NCBI GenBank assembly: GCA_031549685.1 | Contig: JAVBPG010000014.1 | Location: 1-63,805 of the forward strand | Direction of reading: 5' to 3' | Length of the DNA stretch: 63,805 nt | From: JAITMY01 sp031549685 | Lineage (GTDB): Bacteria > Bacteroidota > Bacteroidia > Bacteroidales > UBA932 | Part shown: positions 53,287-60,218 of the stretch, in pieces | How the letters are laid out: each line of letters starts with the position of its first letter | How positions within the stretch are numbered: the first letter of the stretch is position 1 | Notes under the pieces: generated by a model | Told to the model about the DNA's origin: nothing | Seen by the model: only the letters and a program-made list of their open reading frames with translations | Database searches by the model: none | Position numbers and translations under genes: made by a program

Positions 53287-54126
53287 ATGTTCTTACATCC
53301 TGTAAAGCCCGTAAGTATAGCCGGTAAATTTAGCATCGGGCTCAATAGCAGCCGCTTTTGCCTCATTGCCGGCCCATGCGTTATGGAGAGCGCTCCGATG
53401 GTAATGGAGGTAGCGGCCGGGCTGAAAAGCATTTGCGAGGAGCTCGGCGTTAACCTCATCTTCAAATCATCGTTCGACAAGGCCAACCGCTCGTCCATAC
53501 ACTCGCCGCGCGGCGTGGGCTTAGAAAAAGGGTTGGAAATTCTACACGAGGTAAAAAGCAAGCTGCTCCTCCCCGTTACCACCGACGTGCACGAGAGCTG
53601 GCAGTGCGAGCCCGTGGCCCGGGTTGCCGATGTGCTGCAAATCCCCGCTTTCCTGGCGCGGCAAACCGATTTGCTGGTAGCCGCAGCCAAAACGGGCAAG
53701 GTGGTCAACGTAAAAAAGGGGCAGTTCATGTCGCCTGCCGACATGAGGAACGTGGTGGTAAAGTTGGAGGAGGCGGGCAGCAGCAGCATCCTGCTGTGCG
53801 AGCGCGGCGTGATGTTCGGCTACAACAACCTGGTGGTGGATATGGCCGGGCTGGTGGAGCTGCGCGCGCTGGGCTACCCCGTGGTTTTCGACGCCACGCA
53901 CTCCGTGCAAAAGCCCGGCGGGCAGGGCACCAGCACCGGTGGCAACCGCGCGCTGGTACCGCCGCTCATGCGCGCCGCGCTGGCGGTGGGCGTCGATGCC
54001 GTGTTTGCCGAGGTGCACCCCAACCCCGACAAGGCCCTGTCCGACGGCCCCAACCAGCTGCAGCTGGACAGCGTAAGGGATATTTTGAAAATGGCCGTTG
54101 AAATTGACAAGGTAGTGAAGAAGTAG
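53287..54126 (+). CDS. kdsA: 3-deoxy-8-phosphooctulonate synthase (KdsA)
   Basis: 279 residues. Condenses PEP with arabinose-5-phosphate to Kdo-8-phosphate for LPS inner core. IAGPCVMES at the N-terminus, FKSSFDKANRSS, TDVHE, NVKKGQF and FDATHSVQKPGG are KdsA signatures. kdsD, which makes its substrate, is next on the same strand after a 137-base spacer with repeats. Confidence 0.96.
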   Translation: MFLHPVKPVSIAGKFSIGLNSSRFCLIAGPCVMESAPMVMEVAAGLKSICEELGVNLIFKSSFDKANRSSIHSPRGVGLEKGLEILHEVKSKLLLPVTTDVHESWQCEPVARVADVLQIPAFLARQTDLLVAAAKTGKVVNVKKGQFMSPADMRNVVVKLEEAGSSSILLCERGVMFGYNNLVVDMAGLVELRALGYPVVFDATHSVQKPGGQGTSTGGNRALVPPLMRAALAVGVDAVFAEVHPNPDKALSDGPNQLQLDSVRDILKMAVEIDKVVKK

Positions 54127-54156
54127 GCAATAGGCAGTGGCAGCAGGCAGTAGGCA
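54123..54156. repeat. Heptamer-period repeat at the kdsA stop
   Basis: GTAGGCA/ATAGGCA/GTGGCA/GCAGGCA/GTAGGCA; the first unit contains the kdsA TAG stop. Confidence 0.75.
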
Positions 54157-54187
54157 AGTGGGGGCTGTCATTCCGTAAGTCGGGCAG

Positions 54188-54209
54188 CTTGTCGAACTGA
54201 TGCGACAAG
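54188..54209. repeat. CTTGTCG/CGACAAG hairpin between kdsA and kdsD
   Basis: Seven-base perfect arms with an eight-base loop, next to GTCATTCCG wording related to the GTCATTGCGG elements. Confidence 0.6.
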
Positions 54210-54223
54210 GGTGGAGTGAGGGC

Positions 54224-54263
54224 TAAATTGTAAATAGTAAATTGTACTTTGTAAATTATAATT
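54224..54263. repeat. Heptamer-period repeat touching the kdsD start codon
   Basis: Units TAAATTG/TAAATAG/TAAATTG/TACTTTG/TAAATTA/TAATTAT run directly into the kdsD ATG at 54264. Confidence 0.85.
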
Positions 54264-55217
54264 ATGGATTTTGCAGCACGCGCACAGGAAGTTTTTGACT
54301 TGGAAATTGAAGAACTTCAAAAAGTAAAAGCCCGCATAGGCAAGGAAATGGACGAGGTGGTGGAGCTCATCTACCGCTCCAAGGGCAAGGTAGTGGTTAC
54401 GGGCATCGGCAAAACCGGCATCATCGGCAACAAAATTTCATCGTCGCTGGCATCGACCGGAACGCCTTCCATATTCATGAACGCCGCCGAGGCCGTGCAC
54501 GGCGACCTGGGCATGATTTCGCGCGGCGATGTGGTGATTGCCATATCCAACAGCGGCAGCTCGCAGGAGGTGGCCAACATTATAGCGCCCATAAAAAATA
54601 TGGCTTGCCCGGTGGTAGCCATTACCGGAAACAAAAGCTCGCCGCTGGCCAAGGAGGCCGACTACATACTCGACACCAACGTCGAGCGCGAGGCCTGCCC
54701 CATGGGGCTTGCGCCCACCACCTCCACCAGCGCCACGCTGCTCATGGGCGACGCGCTGGTGGTATGCCTCATCGACCGCCGCGGATTCAAGGCCGAAAAC
54801 TACGCGCTGTACCACCCGGGCGGAGCGCTCGGCCGCAGGCTTTTATCGAAGGTAAAAAACTACATGCGCTCCGATATTCCCAAGGTAAATGAGGATAGCG
54901 TGATGAAGGATATCGTTTACGAGGTAAGCAGCAAGCGCCTTGGCATGACTATGGTGTACAGCAGCGCAGGCAAGGCCGTCGGCATTATTACCGATGGCGA
55001 TATTCGCCGCGCCATGTACAAGTTCGGCGACAAGGTAATGAGCGTTAAAGCCGTTGATTTTATGTCGCCCAACTTCAAGCGCATTGCGCCCGGGGCCATG
55101 GTAAACGATGCTTTAGAAATGATGGACCTGAATAAAATTATGAACCTTGCCGTGGTGGATAATGATGAGGTAGTGGGCATCATTGCCATGCACGACATCA
55201 TGGAGTTCAGGAAATAG
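54264..55217 (+). CDS. kdsD: Arabinose-5-phosphate isomerase (KdsD/KpsF)
   Basis: 317 residues. Converts ribulose-5-phosphate to arabinose-5-phosphate, the KdsA substrate. SIS domain (about 35-180) with VTGIGKTGIIGNKISSSLAS, NAAEAVHGDLG and ISNSGSSQEV, then HPGGALGRRL and two CBS domains (about 205-317). It follows kdsA, fitting the Kdo pathway. Confidence 0.95.
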   Translation: MDFAARAQEVFDLEIEELQKVKARIGKEMDEVVELIYRSKGKVVVTGIGKTGIIGNKISSSLASTGTPSIFMNAAEAVHGDLGMISRGDVVIAISNSGSSQEVANIIAPIKNMACPVVAITGNKSSPLAKEADYILDTNVEREACPMGLAPTTSTSATLLMGDALVVCLIDRRGFKAENYALYHPGGALGRRLLSKVKNYMRSDIPKVNEDSVMKDIVYEVSSKRLGMTMVYSSAGKAVGIITDGDIRRAMYKFGDKVMSVKAVDFMSPNFKRIAPGAMVNDALEMMDLNKIMNLAVVDNDEVVGIIAMHDIMEFRK

Positions 55218-55228
55218 AAAAACGGACG

Positions 55229-55334
55229 AAAGAGTAAGGATTTAAAGAACAAGGACGAAAAGAACAAAGATTTTAAAGAGTAAAGACAAAAAGAACAAGG
55301 ACAGAAAGAGTAAAGTTTTAAAGGGAAGGATAAG
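55229..55334. repeat. 15-base purine-rich tandem repeat
   Basis: Seven diverged units of 15 bases (one of 16), typified by AAAGAACAAGGACGA and AAAGAGTAAAGACAA. It starts 11 bases after the kdsD stop. Confidence 0.85.
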
Positions 55335-55341
55335 CAGGGCT

Positions 55342-55439
55342 CTCCATTCTCCATTCTCCATTCTCCATTCTCCATTCTCCATTCTCCATTCTCCATTCTC
55401 CATTCTCCATTCTCCATTCTCCATTCTCAATTCTCAATT
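55342..55439. repeat. CTCCATT heptamer array
   Basis: Twelve exact tandem CTCCATT units (55342-55425) and two CTCAATT variants (55426-55439), ending three bases before the stop of the convergent receptor gene. Confidence 0.97.
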
Positions 55440-55441
55440 CC

Positions 55442-57946
55442 TCACAACCCCCTTCCCCTTGGCGCCTCCTCGGGCGTCAGCTCCACGCTTTGCTTGGTGC
55501 GGCGGTTGAGCGATTCAGTATCCAGCTTACCAAACTTGTACATCAGCGTAAACCTCAGCTGGCGCGAGTTCTGCGTCCGCTCGCTCGTGCTTTCAAAGCC
55601 ATCGCCGGCCGAGTAGTTCACATACTTGTAGGTGTTAAACACATCGTACAGCGCAACGGTAGCCGTAAGCGTTTTGTTGAAAAATGCCCGGCGCAGGCTG
55701 AGGTCCACCGTGCCGTACTCCTGCGAGTGGCCCTGCGCAGTAACGTTGGGCAGCGAGTAGCGCCCCGAAAGGTTGGCCACAAAGCCCAGGGGAAAGTAGT
55801 AGGTGGCCGTAAGCGATGCGCGGCCGCTCCACAAGTCGGTTTTGTAGGCCTCGCTGTTGCGAATGCCCTGCATTACGCTGTAGCTGCCGTTGAGGGTGGC
55901 GGCAATGGTTGTTTTTTTTATTTGCTTAAAGCGAAATACCAGCGTGGCGCCGGCCACATCGCTACGCCCCACATTCTGCAGCTGGCTTACGGTAACGGTA
56001 TCGGGGTCGGCATCGGGAACGTAGTTGCGCACCTGATCCATGAAGCGGATACGCTGAATCACATCCTGCGTGCGGGAGTAGTACGCCTCGATGTTGAGCA
56101 TATTTTTCGATTTTTTGTAAAACTGGTAGAAGCTCAGCTCGGCGCTATGCGTGTACGATGGCTGCAGGTTGGGGCTGCCGAGGCGGATATTTTGCAGGTT
56201 TGAAACATCGTAGTATGGCACCAGCTGCAGAAACGAAGGTCGCGTAATGCGCGCAGAGTATGAGGCTGACAGGCGGCGGTCATCGCCCAGGTTGTAGGTC
56301 AAAAATGCCGAGGGAAAAACGTAGAAGTAGGGTGTATTTACAGCTGCCTTGGTGCCATTCTTCAGCAGCGACTCGCCATCCATAAACGACTGCTCGGCGC
56401 GCACCCCCAGCTTGTAGCCAATGTTGCCCAGCGTGTAGGCAAAGTCGAAGTAGGCGGCGTACAGCTGCTCGGTAAACCTATATTTTTCGGCCTGCGTGCT
56501 ATCGGGGATAAAGGGGAGCGCGCCGTTGTTCAGCATCTCGGCATCGTACTTGGTTCTGTTCCACTGACCGTTGGCGCTCACGCCGGCCTCAAACTTTCCC
56601 ACGGTGCCAATCGGGTGTATGTAATCCGACTTGAGCAGGAACAAATCGCGCTTTACGCCGCCGGATTTTGTTTGCCACTTCAGCTCTTCGCTGTAAAAAG
56701 TATCAACGGGCAGGCTCAGCCTCTGCATTTCGGTTTTGTACGATGTATTGCGGTCGTACTCGTTGCGCGTGTAGCGGGCGTCGGCCGTCCACTCGTGCTC
56801 AACCTTGGGGTCGAACTGGTGCTTGAAGTTAACCTCGGTTATGTAGCTGGCGTTGCCGTTGTCGGCTGCATTTTGGCGGTCTCCCTGACGGTAAGTTTGC
56901 ATCGTGGGGGCGTAGCGGTAGTGCATATCAACGGCATCATCGCTGCGCGAGTCGCTCAGGTTTACCAGCTCCGAAACGGTAATGGCATCCTTGTCATTGA
57001 AAAAGTAGTCGAAGCCCAGCTTGTACACGCCGGTCGACGATGTGGTGCTGCTGTGCGTATTTTGATCTGCGTACTCGTACACCGTATCGGTCCGCAAGTT
57101 TTTTCGCGCGCTCTCATTGTCGTAGCGGCGCTTATATTGGCTTCCGTTAGCCGTAAAGAAGTAGTTGATTTTTCCCACGCGATAGTTGAGCGTAGCGCCT
57201 CCCCGCAGCTGGGCGTTGGGCGCGTAGCTGGCGCTCACGGCACCGTTGTAGCCGCGCACCTTATTTTTTTTGAGCACAATATTTACAATACCTCCGGCGC
57301 CCTCGGACTGGTAGCGCGCCGAGGGGTTGCTCACCACCTCCACCCTTTCAATCACATCGGCGGGCAGCATTTGCATGGTGGTTTGCACATCGGGGTACGG
57401 CGAGGGGCGCCCGTCAACGGTAACAATAACCGCCTTGCCGCGCATTTGCAGGTTATCGTCGGCATCGACCTCAAGCATGGGAATCTGGCGCAGTATGTCC
57501 ACCGCGCTGCCTCCGGCCACGCCCTCTATTTTATCGGCGTCAAAGATTTTTTTATCCGCCTGCATGGTAAAGGGGCTGCTCTCGGCCGCTACAATTATCT
57601 CGTTGAGCACCTCGGTCGATTCGCGCAGGCTTACCACGCCAACGTCCACCACGGGGCGCGTTGACGACAGGCGCACCGGAATGCTGCGCGAGGTGTAGCC
57701 CACAAAGCTCAGCTGCAGCTCGTAGCTGCCAAGCGGCACGTTGGTCAGGGAGAATACCCCACCCTCATCGGCCTGCAGACCTTGCAGCACCTGCCCATCG
57801 AGTATTTTTTTGAGCACCACCGAGCCGTACGAAAGGGGCTCTACGGTAAGCGAGTCCACCAGAATTCCCTTTACTATGCCCGTTACATTTTGCGCCGACG
57901 CGGACAGGGAGAAAATGAAAAGTAGTATAAAAAATCGAGCCCTCAT
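55442..57946 (-). CDS. TonB-type outer-membrane receptor (beta-barrel family 3)
   Basis: 834 residues. Signal peptide to about residue 18 (LSASAQ), a carboxypeptidase-regulatory-like domain (LQADEGGVFSLTNVPLGSYELQLSFVGY), a plug domain (DILRQIPMLEVDADDNLQMRGK, VEVVSNPSARYQSEGAGGIVNIVLKK) and a long barrel. It lacks the SusC signatures and has no SusD next to it; this type is often called an outer-membrane beta-barrel or TonB receptor family protein. It starts three bases after glmS, so it is in the same operon. The ligand is unknown; the C-terminus ends APRGRGL rather than an aromatic residue. Confidence 0.87.
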   Translation of the reverse strand: MRARFFILLFIFSLSASAQNVTGIVKGILVDSLTVEPLSYGSVVLKKILDGQVLQGLQADEGGVFSLTNVPLGSYELQLSFVGYTSRSIPVRLSSTRPVVDVGVVSLRESTEVLNEIIVAAESSPFTMQADKKIFDADKIEGVAGGSAVDILRQIPMLEVDADDNLQMRGKAVIVTVDGRPSPYPDVQTTMQMLPADVIERVEVVSNPSARYQSEGAGGIVNIVLKKNKVRGYNGAVSASYAPNAQLRGGATLNYRVGKINYFFTANGSQYKRRYDNESARKNLRTDTVYEYADQNTHSSTTSSTGVYKLGFDYFFNDKDAITVSELVNLSDSRSDDAVDMHYRYAPTMQTYRQGDRQNAADNGNASYITEVNFKHQFDPKVEHEWTADARYTRNEYDRNTSYKTEMQRLSLPVDTFYSEELKWQTKSGGVKRDLFLLKSDYIHPIGTVGKFEAGVSANGQWNRTKYDAEMLNNGALPFIPDSTQAEKYRFTEQLYAAYFDFAYTLGNIGYKLGVRAEQSFMDGESLLKNGTKAAVNTPYFYVFPSAFLTYNLGDDRRLSASYSARITRPSFLQLVPYYDVSNLQNIRLGSPNLQPSYTHSAELSFYQFYKKSKNMLNIEAYYSRTQDVIQRIRFMDQVRNYVPDADPDTVTVSQLQNVGRSDVAGATLVFRFKQIKKTTIAATLNGSYSVMQGIRNSEAYKTDLWSGRASLTATYYFPLGFVANLSGRYSLPNVTAQGHSQEYGTVDLSLRRAFFNKTLTATVALYDVFNTYKYVNYSAGDGFESTSERTQNSRQLRFTLMYKFGKLDTESLNRRTKQSVELTPEEAPRGRGL

Positions 57947-57949
57947 GCG

Positions 57950-59794
57950 CTACTCTACGGTTACCGATTTGGCCAGGTTGCGCGGCTGGTCAACATCGCG
58001 GCCCTTGTTGACCGCAATGTGGTAGGCCAGCAACTGCAAGGGAATGGCGCCAACCAGCGGAACAAAATACTCAAGCGTATCGGGGATTTCGATGCAGTAG
58101 TCGGCAATGCCCTTTACCACCTCGTCGCCCTCGGTAACCACGGCAATAATTTTTCCGTTGCGCGCTTTTATCTCCTGAATATTGCTGACCACCTTATCGT
58201 ACATGCCTCTTTTTGTGGCCACCACCACTACCGGCATTTCACTATCAATCAAGGCGATGGGGCCATGCTTCATTTCGGCAGCGGGGTAACCCTCGGCATG
58301 GATGTACGAAATTTCCTTGAGCTTGAGGGCGCCCTCGAGCGCCAGCGGGAAGCTGTAGCCGCGGCCCAAGTAAATAAAGTTGCGGGCGTAGGTAAATATT
58401 TTCGAAAATTCGGCAATGGTATCGTTGAGTTTAAGCGCCTGCTCCACCTTATCGGGCACCAGGCTCAGCTCCCTTACGTAGCACAAAAATTCTTCCTCCG
58501 AAATGGTCTTCTTTTCGCGTGCAATGCTCAGCGCCATGAGCACCAGCACCGTTACCTGGGCCGTAAAAGCCTTGGTGGAGGCAACCCCGATTTCGGGGCC
58601 AACGTGCGTGTACGAACCGCTATCGGTAATGCGCGGAATGGACGAGCCCACCACGTTGCAGATGCCGTAAATGAATGCGCCGTGGCTCTTGGCCAGCTCA
58701 ATGGCGGCAAGCGTATCGGCGGTTTCGCCCGACTGTGAAATGGCAACCACCACATCGTTTTTATCTATCACCGGCTTGCGGTAGCGGAACTCCGACGAGT
58801 ACTCCACCTCCACCGGAATGCGGCACAGCTCCTCAATGAGGTAGCAGGCTATGAGCCCGGCATGCCACGAGGTGCCGCAGGCGCAAATAATAATGCGCTG
58901 GGCGTTCACAAATTTTTCCTTGTTGTCCAACACGCCCGAGAGCACCACGTTGGTGGCCTCAACGTTGATGCGGCCGCTCATGCAGTCGCGCAGGGTGCGG
59001 GGCTGCTCAAAAATTTCCTTGAGCATGAAGTGCGGGTAGCCGCCCTTTTCGAGCTGCTCGAGGTTCAGCTCCAGCTGCTGTATTTCGTGCGTTTTGGCCA
59101 CGTTGGCTATTGAGAAGTACCTTACCTCCTGCCCGCGGTTGATAACCACAATTTCCTCATCGCCAATGTAAACCACCTGCTTGGTGTACTCCACAATGGG
59201 CGTGGCATCGGAGGCCAAAAAGTACTCATCGTCGCCAATGCCCACCACCAGCGGGCTGCTCTTGCGGGCGGCCACCATCAGGTTCGGATTATTTTTTTCG
59301 ATAACGGCAATGGCGTACGCGCCCACCACCTCGTTCAGCGCTATCTGCACGGCCTTGGGCAGGTCAACCTTATTGGTTTCCTTAATGTACTCAATGAGCT
59401 GAATCAGCACCTCGGTGTCGGTGCTGCTCTGAAACGTGTAGCCCTTTTGAATGAGCGTTTGCTTGAGCACGGCGTAGTTTTCGATAATGCCGTTGTGAAT
59501 AAGCGCCAGCGTTTCGGACTGCGAGTAGTGCGGGTGCGCGTTGGCGTTGCTGGGTTCGCCGTGCGTAGCCCAGCGCGTGTGCGCAATGCCTATGGTTCCC
59601 GAAATATCCTTGTCCCGGGCAAACTCCTCGAGCTCGGCCACCTTGCCCTTGGCCTTGTAAACATTCAGGTTTCCGTTGCTTCCTACCAGCGCCACTCCGG
59701 CGCTGTCGTAGCCGCGGTACTCAAGCCTATGCAGGCCTTTTACCAAAATGGGGTAAGCCTCGCGCTTACCAATGTATCCTACTATTCCGCACAT
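57950..59794 (-). CDS. glmS: Glutamine--fructose-6-phosphate aminotransferase (GlmS)
   Basis: 614 residues. Makes glucosamine-6-phosphate from fructose-6-phosphate and glutamine, feeding peptidoglycan and LPS. The N-terminal Cys nucleophile is in MCGIVGYIGKREA, with TRWATHG in the glutaminase domain, then two SIS domains (SQSGETADTLAA) and the C-terminal DQPRNLAKSVTVE. The upstream gap is only 28 bases, so no glmS ribozyme fits. Downstream of glnN, which supplies glutamine. Confidence 0.97.
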   Translation of the reverse strand: MCGIVGYIGKREAYPILVKGLHRLEYRGYDSAGVALVGSNGNLNVYKAKGKVAELEEFARDKDISGTIGIAHTRWATHGEPSNANAHPHYSQSETLALIHNGIIENYAVLKQTLIQKGYTFQSSTDTEVLIQLIEYIKETNKVDLPKAVQIALNEVVGAYAIAVIEKNNPNLMVAARKSSPLVVGIGDDEYFLASDATPIVEYTKQVVYIGDEEIVVINRGQEVRYFSIANVAKTHEIQQLELNLEQLEKGGYPHFMLKEIFEQPRTLRDCMSGRINVEATNVVLSGVLDNKEKFVNAQRIIICACGTSWHAGLIACYLIEELCRIPVEVEYSSEFRYRKPVIDKNDVVVAISQSGETADTLAAIELAKSHGAFIYGICNVVGSSIPRITDSGSYTHVGPEIGVASTKAFTAQVTVLVLMALSIAREKKTISEEEFLCYVRELSLVPDKVEQALKLNDTIAEFSKIFTYARNFIYLGRGYSFPLALEGALKLKEISYIHAEGYPAAEMKHGPIALIDSEMPVVVVATKRGMYDKVVSNIQEIKARNGKIIAVVTEGDEVVKGIADYCIEIPDTLEYFVPLVGAIPLQLLAYHIAVNKGRDVDQPRNLAKSVTVE

Positions 59795-59803
59795 ATTCCA
59801 ATG

Positions 59804-59831
59804 AAAAATTGAAAATGAAAAATTAAAAATT
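59804..59831. repeat. Heptamer repeat between glmS and the four-helix-bundle gene
   Basis: AAAAATT/GAAAATG/AAAAATT/AAAAATT; overlaps the last codons of the upstream gene. Confidence 0.85.
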
Positions 59832-60185
59832 TGCTCGTTCCTTAGAGGTTTTTAGAATAGCAACCATTAATTTTATTAACTCTTCGCAGTCCACGAGGAT
59901 TGATTTACATTCCACCTCCGATATATAGTTTGTTTCCTTCAACAACCTTAACCAATAAGCCGATTCATTGGCCTCCTTTAAAGCAACATTAACCTTATTG
60001 ATAAAATCCGCATACGATTGGGCATGCTTACCCTCCGAAAGAATAGCACCTACAGCCGTACCGCTCCGCAGCAGCTGTTTAGACATTACATATTCACCAC
60101 GCTCATCTTTCAACAATTTAAAAAGATTGACGATGCGAATGGCAAATAGAAAGGATTTATCAAGAACAACGTTATCTTTCTCCAA
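59823..60185 (-). CDS. Four-helix-bundle protein (S23/23S-rRNA intervening-sequence family)
   Basis: 120 residues, family-typical. Recognised by DKSFLFAIRIVNLFKLL, SKQLLRSGTAVGAILSEG and a long helix LKEANESAYWLRLLKETNY. The start is TTG at 60183-60185 because the codon just before it is a stop and the first ATG (residue 34) would remove helix 1. It sits 32 bases after glnN and 28 before glmS and is AT-rich with heptamer repeats on both sides. Members form pentamers; the role is unknown. Confidence 0.85.
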   Translation of the reverse strand: MEKDNVVLDKSFLFAIRIVNLFKLLKDERGEYVMSKQLLRSGTAVGAILSEGKHAQSYADFINKVNVALKEANESAYWLRLLKETNYISEVECKSILVDCEELIKLMVAILKTSKERANF

Positions 60186-60218
60186 TTAATTTTTAATTTT
60201 TAATTCTCAATTTTTAAT
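60184..60218. repeat. Heptamer repeat between glnN and the four-helix-bundle gene
   Basis: AATTAAT/TTTTAAT/TTTTAAT/TCTCAAT/TTTTAAT; covers the whole spacer from start codon to glnN stop. Confidence 0.85.

Noticed and set aside
54917..55417. Minus-strand frame with MENGEWR peptide repeats
   Set aside because: It is only the CTCCATT array read as codons, continuing antisense through kdsD.
55342..55439. CRISPR array
   Set aside because: Units are 7 bases, directly joined, with no spacers and no cas genes nearby.
59795..59822. glmS ribozyme or riboswitch
   Set aside because: Only 28 bases separate glmS from the upstream gene; there is no room for the ribozyme.
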